Positions 25,401-38,900 of a stretch of DNA of 64,000 bases are shown here, piece after piece. This DNA comes from Oreocharis arfaki (lineage: Eukaryota; Chordata; Aves; Passeriformes; Paramythiidae), in assembly GCA_013398015.1 (NCBI GenBank), contig VZRR01010835.1:44688-108687 (forward strand), given 5' to 3'. A program made the position numbers and the translations under genes. Position 1 is the first letter of the stretch; the number at the start of each line of letters is the position of its first letter. Below the pieces are notes generated by a model, which saw nothing but the letters and a program-made list of their open reading frames with translations, was not told the origin of the DNA and made no database searches.

Positions 25401-28400
25401 AAAGGCTTGACTCTACAGTCTTAAAGTGTAAAAGTACTTTTGGAACAGTATAAGAGTGCTACTTTTGGAACAGTGAAAGAGTGCTGTTAGTTATTTCTTA
25501 GTTTGTGTTCACTTTCATCTATACACACTTAAAACAAGAATTTAACGCTCCCTAACACCTATGGTCACCGTGTCTCTGCTTATTGCAACCAAGAATAATT
25601 TACAATAGTAACTGGAATTTTACGTTTAGATCTCTGTAGGCAGCTACCCAAGGACAGCAGAGATGGCTCCAACTGAATGGCAGCCCTAACAGTATTCAAT
25701 AGCAATTTTTTTCTGGTTGTGTGTGAGGTATCTCATCTACTTCAAAGGTATGAAGAAAAGAAATTTTCTTGATTCTGGTGACCAAAAGGAAAGCGGAAAG
25801 TGTGGATTTCTACTAAAACCATAAGGTGGATTATTTAGTGTCTGGTAGCAAAATCACCCTGGGCTTCTTTTAGGTACTGTTTGGGGAAGGAGTTTAAGTG
25901 TACAAAAGGCATGAAGAAAGGCAGCTGGAAAGCCTCACAGAATTAAATGCCAGGAAATTCTAAAGGTGGGACATAGGCTGAGGATGACGGATAAGCTGGT
26001 CATAATTTCTTTGTGAGTACTTCTCAGCTAAAAATTTCTTGTTTACCACAATTGGAACATTCTCAGAATATGTATCTGTTTTACTGCCAGTTTCTTGTGA
26101 AAGCATCTTGGCAGCAGGGACAACCAGCTGGCCATGTGGTGCCTGCCAGCTACTCGCACAACTAGACAGGAGCCCCTGGTGTGTGCCATAAGCTTAGCCC
26201 AGGGAAGCTGCTCTGTATGTGATCCTCTGCTCCCTGGCTACTAAATTACCTGAAAGACAGGGATGAGAAACAGGAAGAAAAAATGGGAGCTTGTTTTCTT
26301 CTGTTTAGCATGTTCATGCCAGTTATGTTGTGCTTTTGGTTTATTTTTAAATAGTGGTATGGTAATGGAATTAGCTTGTGTAAGGTAAAGCAATAGTAAT
26401 AGAAAATAAATAGTGTTACCTTGAGACAATCTATACCAAAAAACCCCTGGATTGTCAAACTTTCCTACGGAAATTTTACAGCTCATTGGATTGTAGAAAC
26501 TGAGGTTGCCCTGCCAGTCATAGTGAATGTCTCAGTCATAAAGAATAAAAGATAACCCACTTGTTTTCGAGAGCCTTATTTTATGGAATTCTGATACAGC
26601 ATTTATAAGATAAAAAATGTTATATTCATTATACGTAAATGGTTCAGTCATGAATGTTCTAAAACAATTACTTGAGGGCCAGGCATCTAAAATAATTTGG
26701 AAGTTAAAGTACAGATGATTTTAATAGTGTCATATTAAAACAATTTATCTTAAAATTATTCAAAATTTGAATGAGATGGGAAATCAAATTTCAGAGCTTA
26801 AAGACAAAACCCACCAGATCAGCTGTTGTGTCAGATTGCTATCAAGCTGTAGCCTGGATCTTCGCATTCCACTAAGAGCAATGGAAATTTACAAGCACAA
26901 GCTTCCAAAGCTGGAAATTATTTGTACACCCACAGGGCCTAGAGCTAATCAAGTGCTGTATTTTGATCTGACTCTTTATAAAGATATGTAGCTATTTATC
27001 AAAAAAATATGCAGGGCTGCAAAAATAATATACAATGAGCGTATTACTGGAGGTGGAATGGTTTTTTTAGCAATCTGCATAAAAACACCAAAATATTCTT
27101 TAGTTGATATACCTAAAAATTCCTAGAGTAATTAAACTGTAGACAAGATAGTTAAAGTGTTATAACTTTCTCAATTTGCATAATATCTGTCTTACATAAA
27201 TTCTTTTGACATTTCAAAAATCTTCCAGAAGGATACATGATGCTGGAAACTAAACTGTACTGCAAAACTGAGAAGCTGTTAGTGGGTGCTATATATGGCC
27301 ACAACAATCTCTGCTCTCCTGTACAACAGCAGTTTCTGACAACTGATGTTGGTACTAAACCAATTACAATTATTGAATAGGAAAAAAACCCACATTAATT
27401 AGAGGCATTATTCTCTCACTACAGCTGGGCACACAGTTTTCCACAAAGCTCTTCCATGTAAAATAATTACCTATGTACTGCAAACTCAGTCACTTCTCAT
27501 AGTCCTCAAGCAAATGCTTTTTTCTTGGTCTGGAGTCCTGACTTAAATGCAGTTGTAGATAGATGCTTTTGATTAATTGTGTTCACATCATCTTTGGATG
27601 TCCCCATAAAATAATATTAACTTGCTGAATCATAAGTATTTAGACTGATTTACTGAAATTCCTTCCAGGAGAGCTGAAGGTGGTATCTTTACCCTGACTT
27701 CTTGGATAGAATCAGTTCAGCTAAGAATGTTGCTACAAACACAGGGAACTGAAAACAACAATATTTTGGGTAAATATTTGTAATAACTTTCGTCAGTATT
27801 TGCATTTCTTAAGAATTTTGTAAGCTTCATTGAATAAAGACAAAAAGTTTCAGTAAACATAAAGGCTACAGAGAAATGCTTGAAGTAATGGAGGAGGAAA
27901 ATTAACTGTTACCAGTGATCTTAATTCCATGAGGTCTGGTACCTTTGATAGTAAAAGTGATGCTCTCAAGTGCCCAGCTCTTCAAATGAGCAAGTCATGA
28001 AGTGCTCATTGATGTCAGCTGCTTTAATTTATTAATGCTTGACAGAAAGATTATGGAAATATATTATAGAAAAAAATCCTGTTTGACAACAGTGATGAAA
28101 TTTTTTTGTCTCTTCTGTCAGAGAAAGGCAAATTTCTGTCTGACACTATCAGTTATCAAGTTTGAGTTGCTAGGGAGCACTGTAGTCCCTTATCTTCATA
28201 GAGAAGATATTTCTTAGAAGTGGAAAAAATGAAATTCTGGTTTGGATTTCATTAATAAGAACTTAGAGCTGTTTTTCTAGAAGTAGTGTAATGTGCAGTT
28301 GTGAAATCTTAAATGTATATTTATTGTAGTATCAGTCTGGTTAGAGGCTGTTTTGAGGGCACTATTTTTTCGCTTTGATCATGATTTTCAGAAGTGACAA

Positions 28401-28679
28401 GTGATTTTGTTCATTTACTTTGGGGTTTTTCTGAGGCAGATGCAGAAAATTTTCAACAGAAATTTTTAAATTTAAGGTCACAATTCTATTATCAACAGCT
28501 ATATACTTTGTCCACCTTCTGTTCCTGGGAAGAGGAATGGGAAGTAGTAAAGGCAAAAAAAAAAAAATCCCGAAAAAGAAGAAGGCAGACCTTCATGTCA
28601 ATTAAATTTTAATGTCTTCATTTTAATTACAACCAGGTTGAGCCAGGTCTGAAATCATGTTAAGTCGCTGTCTCTCCTG

Positions 28680-29942
28680 TGCTTCTTCCCACCACTCAGA
28701 AGGGATAACTCTGAGAATTTCCCTTCCCCTTCACTCCCCTGGCCTGACCTTCCCTCACCTTCCCTTTTCTAACCCTTAATGCACTGCCCCTGGATGCTGG
28801 AAGCACAGGGAAGCACCAGAGCACCAACAGTGTTGGCCATGGCTTGTGATCCAGTTGTTGTGATATAGGTGGGGATGACAGAGGAGGCACCTGTTATGCA
28901 GGGAGATTGCCAAGGAAAGGCCCCATCTATTCCCACTTTCTTCAGAAGCTCATGTAGGTATTGCGTAGGTGAAACAGAAGAGGCTGAAGAGAGTTCATAT
29001 GTAGACATAACCCATGCATTTTATATTTTACAGGGAAAGTTTCCATGTACTGAGACTATTTTTTCCATTAGTAATTATCGTGCTGATAAAAAATTACAGG
29101 ATCGAGCAAGTCCTCCTTTTATTGTCAGATCAGTGGTGGTAGTGACAGGTGGCTTTGAACATATCCAGTGCATTCAACATTTCACCTCTTAACATGGAGA
29201 GATCCAAGTGTAACAGGAGTGGAATTGATCCTGTGATGTTGGCAGGAAGGTGGAGATTAACTTGTGAACGTTGCCTAAGTATCACAGTGCAATAGTCTGC
29301 CCCATTTTGGAACGGAGTTTGCCCTCTGCCCTTGGCAATGCTAAGGTGGTGGGCAAGGGCTTACTTAGCTCCCTTGCACAGTCAGAAAATCAGCTGTACC
29401 ATGAACAGACCTCTTTACCAAGGCAAAGTTTATCGGTTTGCTTAGAAAGTCACACAAGGGACAGATGAACACAATCACCCAGGAGAGCGAGTAGAAGTTA
29501 ATGAAAGAAGAGTTAATAAAAAAATCTGATATCTGTATCTCTGTTCGTTCATGTCTTACCATCTTTTAGCCACACAGTCTTTTCAGCAGTTCCAAAACTC
29601 CTGCACTTCATTCTTCCACTTTGTGTACTGGTCCAATATTATTCCTTTCCTTATCAGCTAGTGATCATGATTTGTGTATTATCTGTCTTTTTGCTTTTGG
29701 GTATAATACCAAATTTGTTCAGTAAATGCAGGTAAAAGTGTTTGAGGTGTTGCAAATAGAAGCCATTATAAAAACCTTGTAAGAATGATAATGGACTGGA
29801 AGAGGTTTGCATTTTCTATTTTCTTCTTTTTCTAAGTGGCTTTTAGTTGTGTTGAAGTTGATAAAGAGGAGATCCTGTTTGGCGGGTACTCTGCTGTCGC
29901 AATTTCTGCGAGCTGTGGGAATGAGGGAGGGCATTGCAATTC
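28680..29942. other. MUC6 upstream region
   Basis: The 1.2 kb before the TATA box. 28680-29030 is more GC-rich and holds a minus-strand frame of 79 codons without recognised family. The remainder is AT-rich. Proximal control elements of MUC6 probably lie here, but apart from ATTGCAAT at 29933 none can be named from sequence alone. Confidence 0.45.
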
Positions 29943-29953
29943 TATATATAAAG
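29943..29953 (+). promoter_or_regulatory. TATA box of MUC6
   Basis: TATATATAAAG lies 113 bp upstream of the MUC6 start codon. A start about 30 bp downstream would fall near the CA at 29973-29974, giving a 5' UTR of roughly 80 nt. A TATA promoter fits a tissue-restricted secretory gene. ATTGCAAT at 29933-29940, directly upstream, resembles a C/EBP-type site; binding there is only a guess. Confidence 0.7.
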
Positions 29954-29973
29954 CATCCAAGCTTGAAGAGGGC

Positions 29974-32900
29974 AGCCTAGAAAGTGGCAGCTTTGGCACT
30001 GCCCGCTTGGAACGGGGGAAAGCACTGAGAGCAGTCCCCAGGCAGGGCATGCATCATGCTCCCAGCACTGGTACTGCTCATCTTCTGCAGTTCTCTGCAA
30101 TCTGCCGGTAAGTCCAGCGTGCCTGGGTTCCTCTTGGTGCATAGCTTGAAGGAAAACACTGAAACAATATAGAAAAAAGGGGGTGACTCCATTGTAGTAT
30201 TACATCACACGAGGTTCAGGTTTTGCTCCTCTTTCCCACAACCTGCAGAATTCAGTTTACAGGTTTTCTTCTCTTCATCTTAAAGCACAACAGATTATTA
30301 AATAAATACATGGCCGAAATAAAAGTATTTGTTCTTAACTTTTTCAGAAAGTTGGTTACTGATTTGGTGGATCCTTCCCTAAAAATCATTCCTTAGATAC
30401 AGGGAATATTTTTAATGGACTTTTGTCGTGTTTCCAAGTTGCCAAGTGCCTTCATCTTTCAGATGTTCACGGTACAGTGTCCTAGCAATGCCATTGCAGA
30501 TATATATTGTATATCTTCTGTGTAGAGTGATAATCAAAATCATTTTTCTTTGTTATGTGAACTGCAAAAAGTATTAAGTATGAGCTATGTGATGGCATTA
30601 ATTTTTTGAAGAATGATGTGATAGAAAGAATACTGAACTGGAAAACAGGCAAATGGTTCCAGTCTAAAAATTTCACATGACTCTTAACGTATTCCTCTAT
30701 ATTATTCAGTATAATTCTTCAGTCTTTTAAAGGACTCTTACTTGTTTGATTCAACCCACCTGAATACCTGATGAATGTGTAATTTCTAGAAAAGACTTGA
30801 TAGGTAAGTTCATTGACTCTGTAGCTACTCTGCCTTCTTATTCATTACTCCTCCTGTGGTGTTTTCAGTGGATTTTTTGAGAATGAGCCTTTTTTGCAGT
30901 GGTTTGGCATGACTTAAGATGGTTTTTTTTGATGTCTTCTGTATATTCTCTTTAATTACAAATTATTGCAGTTAGAATTTCAGTAACAGGTTTCAAGCTG
31001 CTAAAAAGCATAGTTCTCTTGCTTTAGATGAAACAAAGTTAAATTTATTTCTTCTGTATTGTGTTTGCTACATTTAATGAACCATATAGTTCAAATTGCA
31101 TGGAGTCATTTATTACTCTTAAATCACTGACTTAAACTGTAGCACGAAAATAATTAAAATATAAGCAACTCAACCCTTTAGAAGACTCTCAGAGCCAATT
31201 TCTAACCTCAGCTGTATTGTTGTAAATGAGTTGTAACTCCATTCACTGTGTTAGCACTATTGTAACTAGTATCAAGTACCTGAACATGAGTCTTAACCCC
31301 AAGTTTTGCTGCCTGCAAGATCTTGATCTACATGACTTCCTATTTTGGGTAATAGATGTATTGATGTCAATACTAATTCTTGCAATCAAATAGAAAATTT
31401 CTGTAGACATGTACACAGCCACAAGCTTTATATATAAACTTGGCAGTTACAAATAGGACCTTTTTCTACAAAGGACTAAGTTGAAGATAAAAACCCTAGA
31501 AAATTCTTACAGAGCAGTTTTCTCCTTTGGGATGTGTCAACATTTCAGGGCCTTGGAATGCCGTGCAAGGTTGGAGATTGACAGAATGAAATCTCAAGGA
31601 AAGATTTGAAATCAGACAGTTTTTGGATGTTGATCTGTATGTTCTTAGATTGGACAACATGCAGGGCGTTCGTTGTTTTGAACTGTAGATCTAAGTGTTA
31701 TCTCCTTAGAATGAATCAGAACAAAGCCAGGACTTTAATTCTCTTCTTCATGGATCTGCATCCAAATTCTGTACCTTGAGTCTGTCTCTAGGTGGAAATA
31801 TACATATTGATTGTAAGGACATATATTTGATTATTCGATGTGAAGTCTGATGGAAAGTGGTAACTCAAGAAAATCAGTAAAAATGCATTAGCTTAAGTAA
31901 AAAAAAATGTGCAAAAGCTTAAAGCCTGATTAAAACTGTTAGTTCTGGCCTTTTTTCAATAGGACGTGCTGATTCATTGATTAAATTGAGGCTTCACCCC
32001 TTTAGCTATTTCAATAATCAAAACTGCATGGAACCTTTTGAGAAGTTTATGTACAGTCATAGTTTTTCTTATGAAGTATGTAACTAGGAAGTCACCTTGA
32101 TTTATGCTGTTCACTTCTCTGTGTTTGCAAGAAACAAAGGGAGTTAATAATTTCATACTGAAGAGAAATCATCAAGAACATGTGCAACTGATAACTCATA
32201 TTACAGCTACAGCTCTACCAATATCCTCAGTGTTGAATTTAATTTTAGACTTCTGTCATTTATTTCAAAGTTCTTGTCCTTTCCAGAACATCTGACATTT
32301 CAACGTTTCTGTTTATCTCAAATTAGAAGAGAAAAATTGAACCCTTTACAAAACAGAGAAATGATTTCTGTAGGTTGGAAGTACAAAGATTGCATTTCAA
32401 TGTTTTGTTTTCGTTTGTTTATCTGATGTGAAATACTTTGATTGAAGTCATTACAACATAAAATTTTATTTTCCCATAGGGATGTTTCATAGTAACCATA
32501 GTATAGGAACAAAATTATTTATTTCTTTGTAGTAAGTCATGTTCCCTGACTGGGTTGTATTGCTGCCATGAGCTAGATAGGCTGACCACACTGAAACTGC
32601 ACTTCAACAGATACAATTCTCAAAGAAGTTGGCCAGGTGGAGTAGAGTGGGAATTGAAAGTAAAACCTTCCTTTATCCAAGAGAAGTGAAACTCTGGTTA
32701 AAGTTCTATTGAGATAATTCAAAGTAAGTATTTCATGTCATTTCTCATAGGAAAACAGAATACTTGCAGTAATAGTAAAATGTCGGTAAGGAAGATTTCA
32801 GTGCTTTAGAAATCTCATTTAACACTAGGACAGACTTTTAAATGAAAAATGCTTAAATGATTGCAAAATACGACTTCTGCGTGAGGCCACAGCACTTGAT

Positions 32901-35900
32901 ACATCTGTACAGTCTGCCATTTTGTGTGCCTGTGAATGGTTGCCAGGAAGATTTAACTAATCTCTTCAGAGTTTCGTGTGAAAAAAAGAATGTAAATGCT
33001 GCGAATAATTACTGTGCTGTAGTTAGTATAATAGTTTGATCTGTCAGGATACAGACTAATTGGCAGATAGTCAGCAAAATGGCTCTGTATTTGTTTTATT
33101 AGCTATTCCTTAGGCAGAAAGTTAAAGTGGATTTCATATCCTTAGTTATTTTCAATATAACTCTTGTACACCTCCATGTAATCCAGGATGATTATTATGT
33201 TCAAATTTAATCTAAATACCAAACCTGAAGTATGTGTTAAGTTTCATTTGCCATGCTTAGATGTTTCAGTTTGAAAAGCTGACAAGCAAGCTTTGTAAAC
33301 CAACCTGTCTGTTCTAATCTAAAATATTTGTCCATTAATTATTGGATGTTTTGCTTTACATCAAGCTCTCTAGATAGATCTGACTTAAAGTAATGTTTTA
33401 GGCATACATTCAATTCCTGCAAATCAAATACCCTTGGAAGGCAGCTGTTACACACTCCCAAATCCCATTACTGTAGTGTTTGGAGTTTAGGATTAAACTG
33501 TAACAATTGGAAAACTGTGAAATCGGCAATAATAGATTATTGCATAAATGCAGGTATCAAAATCCATGATTTTTGAATAAATGCAGGTGTCAAAATCCAG
33601 GGNTCAAATACCCTTGGAAGGCAGCTGTTACACGCTCCCAAATCCCATTAAGGTAGTGTTTGGAGTTTAGGATTAAACTGTAACAATTGGAAAACTGTGA
33701 AATCGGCAATAATAGATTATTGCATAAATGTAGGTATCAAAATCCATGATTTTTGAATAAATGCAGGTGTCAAAATCCAGGATTATTGAATAAATGCAGA
33801 TATCAAAATCCAGGGGTTCAAAAAAGGCAGCAGCAACTCTCGGCTTGAAGAGTGTTAGCTTGAAAGCCACAAACTGACCGTTCCCTTTTGTGGTGTACTT
33901 ACTGTGATGCATGGTTCACTAGGAACTTGGAAGGAGCATGCTGGATTTTGGAAATGCCTGGTGAGTTGCAGGCCAACCGTGGAGGTTTTCTAAAACATTG
34001 GCAAAATTTCAAACAATTATTGGCCAGTGCTGACCAATTCTAGACAACAAGGCAGCATGAGTAGAATCTACAATGATTTGTGATGAGTGTGTCAGACAGT
34101 TTGGGAGTGGCTGAGATAAATGCCATTTTAAGCTATTAGAACATTTGGGGTGGGAGCACTTTTGTCACTGAACTTATATCCTCGATTTATTTCCCTTATG
34201 CCTGAATATTCATTGTATGCAATTCTACCAGTGTAATATTTTAGCTCTTAAAAACTTAGATTAGTTTATCCAGATAACATATTTTTTCAGCAAGTATTAT
34301 TTCAGAGAAAAATTGAGTCATAGACTAATGGGAATGTTGGAGATGTCCGGATCTGAGATCCAAAGCAAAAGCATGTGCTGAAACACTTGGTTCCAGAATT
34401 CCCTCTTGTGCTTTAACCTAGCCTTACATAAAAGGCAGAGCCTCACCTGTTTTCTTGCAGTCCCTGGGGTACCACATGGCAAATATTACCTTACCTTCAG
34501 CAGCACAGCGTGGAATTGGCTGACAGTCTGCTACAGCTGGTGAGCTCCCTGGAGGCTTCCACGCACTGCAGTGTCTAAGGAAGCAAGAGCACCCTGCAGA
34601 GCTGTAGTGTATATATAGATATGTATGTAGATTTGGCCTGGTTTATTTGATGAAAGAAACCTTCTGCCACAATGTTTTCTATGTTACAAAAGATTCCTAA
34701 ATGTGTAGTAGAGAATTACATGGGTTCTACAGGATACTTGCTCCTGCTACCTAAGAAGTACCAGACATGAGAAAATTTAAAAATGAGCAGCACATTTCTG
34801 AGGCACCCCAGGTCTTTATTCCCACATCTTGCTTTGGTTGTTACCACCCAGCGGTTGACTCTGAGAACTCACTCCAGCAGCGCTGGAGCAAACTGCTGAG
34901 TGGAAGAGCCTTTGGGTGTGTGTGAGAACATGGAGCAGTTGTGCTCATGAAGTAGGTCCGAGTTTGAGATGGAAGAGGGATCACACTGCCCTCAGTAATT
35001 GCTAAACATTCCTTGGCTTCTCTCCTAACCCAGCCAGGCTTTGTGAAGAGGTGCACGGAAGGGAGCAGGTCACAGCTTTCATCATTCTGCCTTAATGTGA
35101 GCAGCAAAAGCAACAACTACACCTGGGGATTTCCTGCTCTTCAGCTCCAGATCCCATGGTTCTTGTGAAGAACACACAGGACAATACTGTTCCCGTGTTT
35201 TCACACTTTTGGCTATTCCCTCCACTATTTTTACCCAGAATGTGAAACAAGAATTCAAAAACATGAGGAAAGATTAATCCCACTTTTTTTAAAGGAACAT
35301 AGGTTTTTAGTGTGAAGTACAGGAGTTTTCATATTGCATAGGATTTCTGGAAAATTTCGGTAACATTTGACCGAAGAAGAATTTTCTATTACTTAATTTT
35401 GTAATATGGATTATGTGATTTTCCATGGTAATTTCCATTCAGATTTGTGTGGCAGGACACAACTCATATGTGCTGACCCTGCTTTGACTTGTAGCATGCT
35501 TAAAAATAAATAAATAAATATACAAATATTCAACTTCCTTTTGCTCGAAGGTTAACTTCATTGTGTTGTCTTTTTCCTTTCACAGCTTTTGAAGGAAATT
35601 ATTGGTCCCACATTTTTCTCCATAAACAGAAAGAATCTCTGCAAAGAAGTAAGTGTCTGACCTGGTATTTAATGTTTGCATTCAAGTGTGAGTGACAACT
35701 CTATTCAGCATCAAGTCCATATTCCAGAAGGAACTGTACAAACCACATAATAAAAATAAATCTTTGCCTCAAGGAGCGTATGTTTTGAAGCATTAAATTT
35801 TAGAAATTCAGAATGAAGACTTTGCATTTGAAAGGATTGTAGAATGCATTGTCTCACTGTGGTAAGTTTTAAACTAAATGGAAAGTGCTTTATTGTGCCA

Positions 35901-38900
35901 TGCTGAGGTTTTGATGCCTAAAGATAAAAACTGTGAGCAGTTTAGTAGCCTTCCACATTTAGAAACATGCGTTTGGGGTAATTTGTGTGGTATGTTTGAT
36001 TTTCATTCCTACGCATTACTGCCTAATATTACCAAAAAATTTAGGATATGGATTCTTTTGATATTGCAAAATCCAGGAAACTAAAAAAAGCTCATTCTCC
36101 ATATAGATTAAGTCTGTGAAAATGGTTTTAAAGATTTCAGATTAAAACAAACTTACATGCAAATGAACAGTCAGAGTATGTAATACTTCTTCCTCACCTT
36201 TATAGCCAGCAGCCAGAGGGGAATCAGAGTAAGGACATATCTTTGCTTCAACATTCAGCTGTGCCAGCTGAATGGTAAACTACACTTCTGGTAGTTTACC
36301 ATCAGCTTTCCCTTAACTCCAAAGAATGGCTTCTGTGCATCCATCAAATGTGTACACAAAATTAACTCCAGCCACACTTACTGTGAATTTGTGCTAGTCC
36401 TTCTGAGTCAGAGAAATACAGATAGTAAGGTACTACTGTCTTATGTAAAACAATGTGCAATGCCAAAGCAAAAAAAAAAATTAGCATATTATGGCTTTAA
36501 AGTACTAATAATATTAGCTGTCAGAAGTACTGTTAGAAAGGCAGGTATCATTTAAATGTTAACTCATTATTAAAATGTAGTGGCAAATTTTGACTGTAGC
36601 TACTGTGACATTTTCTGCTACAAAGAAATTTTGGTTCTGTTCAAAAGAATGGGGGATGAGGACTTGGAAGCCAGAGCACAAGGGAGGGGTAAGCAGAAAA
36701 ATCCCAATAGCCTCACAATATTCCCTGAACTGAATATAATTGGAGACTGAGAGAATATCTATGGAAGTATATATGCCTGACCTGATGGTGGTCTTCCCTT
36801 GGGCAGTCTGGTAATGGTCTCTGCTGGAAATAAAATACAGAGCTACATCAATCCTTGGGCAGAACCAACACAATTTTTATGTGTCCTTTTCTGAAGAAAT
36901 GTGAGGCAATGACTTCTAAATTTGAAGTTCATTCAATAAACATTTTGTTTTCCTTGGCAAGAATGCATAAATGTAATCATGCTAACATGATACATTTTAC
37001 AGAACATGACGTTCCTCTGCTATGGGGTACAGAAGGCTATAGCCCTTCTGAAAACACAGGATTTTCACAAGATCCTTTCTAAATAAGTATGGATATCAGT
37101 CCTAATATTCTGAATTTTTTTCTATCCTATTCTATTCACAGACAATCTTCCTAGTAATTCATAATTTTAATGTTATACGCTAAAATATCATGCTTTACTT
37201 CTGCATACTGTTAAAAAGCAATTCAATGTACTCCAAATCTTGCTGCGTATCAGTGGTTGAATGAAATTCTTTATCTGGTTTGGGGAAAATGTGGAGGTGT
37301 AGAACAAAAAGAATTATATAAAATTCAAATGTATTATAATAAGAAGCATTTCTTTAGGCAGAAGAAACTGAGAGTGGCTTGAATTAGGTGAATTCTCATT
37401 CAGTATAAGCATGGAAAAGCTACATGAAGTTCATTCTAAAAGTAAAAATAGTAGAAGACGTGATCAGACAAAAAATTCCCAAATATTCAGGAACTCATCT
37501 CTGTCTTCTGTCTGTTCTTATACTGAGAGAAACAGTAGAGCATGGATAAAGACAAATTAAAAGAAAATCCCTAGATATTATTTAATAAAAGCTGAACTCT
37601 AAAGACAAACACATAATCTAGATTTAAACTTCCTTGAGTTATTGACATTTCCATTTGTTATTTTTCTTTGATAAGATTTAAATAAAAAACAAATACAGTG
37701 ACCGTGCTCCTATATTTATTGAAAGGGGCGCCTCTTGCACTCTGACCACTGTGCAGCCCCAGGTAATCTTTCCTTGGCACACTCTGGGGTTTGGGGGTCA
37801 CTGTCAGTCAAGCACAATATATTAAACTAATTGGACTTGGGCATGAAGGATCAATGATAACAGCTAGCCAATTCTTGTTTTCCAGTCAGACCTTCAGGAC
37901 AGAACAGAAGTTTGGAAGAGGAATACTTTTTGCCAACAGGTAACAGCTCATTGAGAAGCAGTATTTTTTACATGACCTGGATAAAACCAGTAGCATTCTG
38001 TAGTCATTTGATCACTCCTTCAGAGTAAAAAAAAAAGTTTTGGCTTTAAAACAATGAATAGAAATTGCATGTACACTTTGGTAAACTTAGCCGACTCTTT
38101 GTGACTCTAAGATGTATTCTAAGATACCTGAGTTTCACATGACACCATAAGCAAAAATAATTAAAAAATGAAAACAAGCAGAAATACAGAACTGAGGACA
38201 TGCTTTTTGTTACTTCAGTAGAATTATCAGTTTCAGAGGGACTGTTCAAATGTTATAAGTAGGTGCAGAACTATCCAGCAGCAAGTGCTGGAGTTGTATC
38301 TCTTTTTTATGATTCATTTCCACATCTGAAAATCTGTATATTTAGATGAACATTTCAGATTACTTCTTAAAAATGAAAACTGATTAAAATATTCCATATA
38401 TTTATAAAGCTGGTTGGAACTTTGTCGCACAAACACAGAGCCTAAAGTGTGGGGGGGTTACAGGTTGGGCTTTGAAGACTGTCTTTGGATATCTTGTGAT
38501 TTGAATGTGCAGTTAATCATGATAGAGTAATGCCATAGAGAGCTTGGTAAATGCTGGGCCAGAGATGTTAAAGCTCTGTCCAGCAGCAAGCTGTCACCCT
38601 TTCAAACAGATCTAGCAGACTGAAATAAGAAGGTAAATCTTTATGTTACCCATGGAGCAGTTGGAAGGGTTTTTCCCAAGCTAGGAAGCTAGGGAATTCT
38701 CCTCTGCTTACAGTAAATAATATTGCTCTCACTCCTAATACTGTTTCACTTCCTGACTTGAGATAAAATTTTGAGATTACAAAAGAAAAAAAAATAGAGG
38801 GCTAGAATGTTGTTTACAGAATTAATCTGAGAAGAAACTTAATAATTTATCCTAGTATTTTTATTTGAAATGCTAATGAGAATGAGCAAATATGCTTTTA

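Larger units (their letters stand above)
20001..28679. other. Intergenic DNA, no gene seen
   Basis: AT-rich with no supportable gene. Structures noted: perfect inverted repeats at 20869-20889 and 22395-22422, a TA-rich patch near 22070-22130, and paired direct repeats of CTTTTGGAACAGT near 25436 and 25462. A moderately GC-rich segment at 25090-25310 could be an unrecognised transposon. Confidence 0.55.
30108..35585 (+). other. MUC6 intron 1
   Basis: Long AT-rich first intron. It holds the 180-bp tandem duplication at 33424-33783 and the small minisatellite after it. A possible extra exon at 34461-34539 was considered and rejected on phase. Nothing else recognisable was seen; as the first intron it could carry regulatory sites, but none can be named. 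Confidence 0.75.

Noticed and set aside
28769..29008. Minus-strand 79-codon frame upstream of MUC6
   Set aside because: Looks partly protein-like but has no homology I know, and no partner exons were found.
34461..34539. Possible extra exon in intron 1 (acceptor TTTCTTGCAG, donor GTGAGC)
   Set aside because: Its length (79 nt) would shift the phase so that exons 2-4 no longer read in frame.
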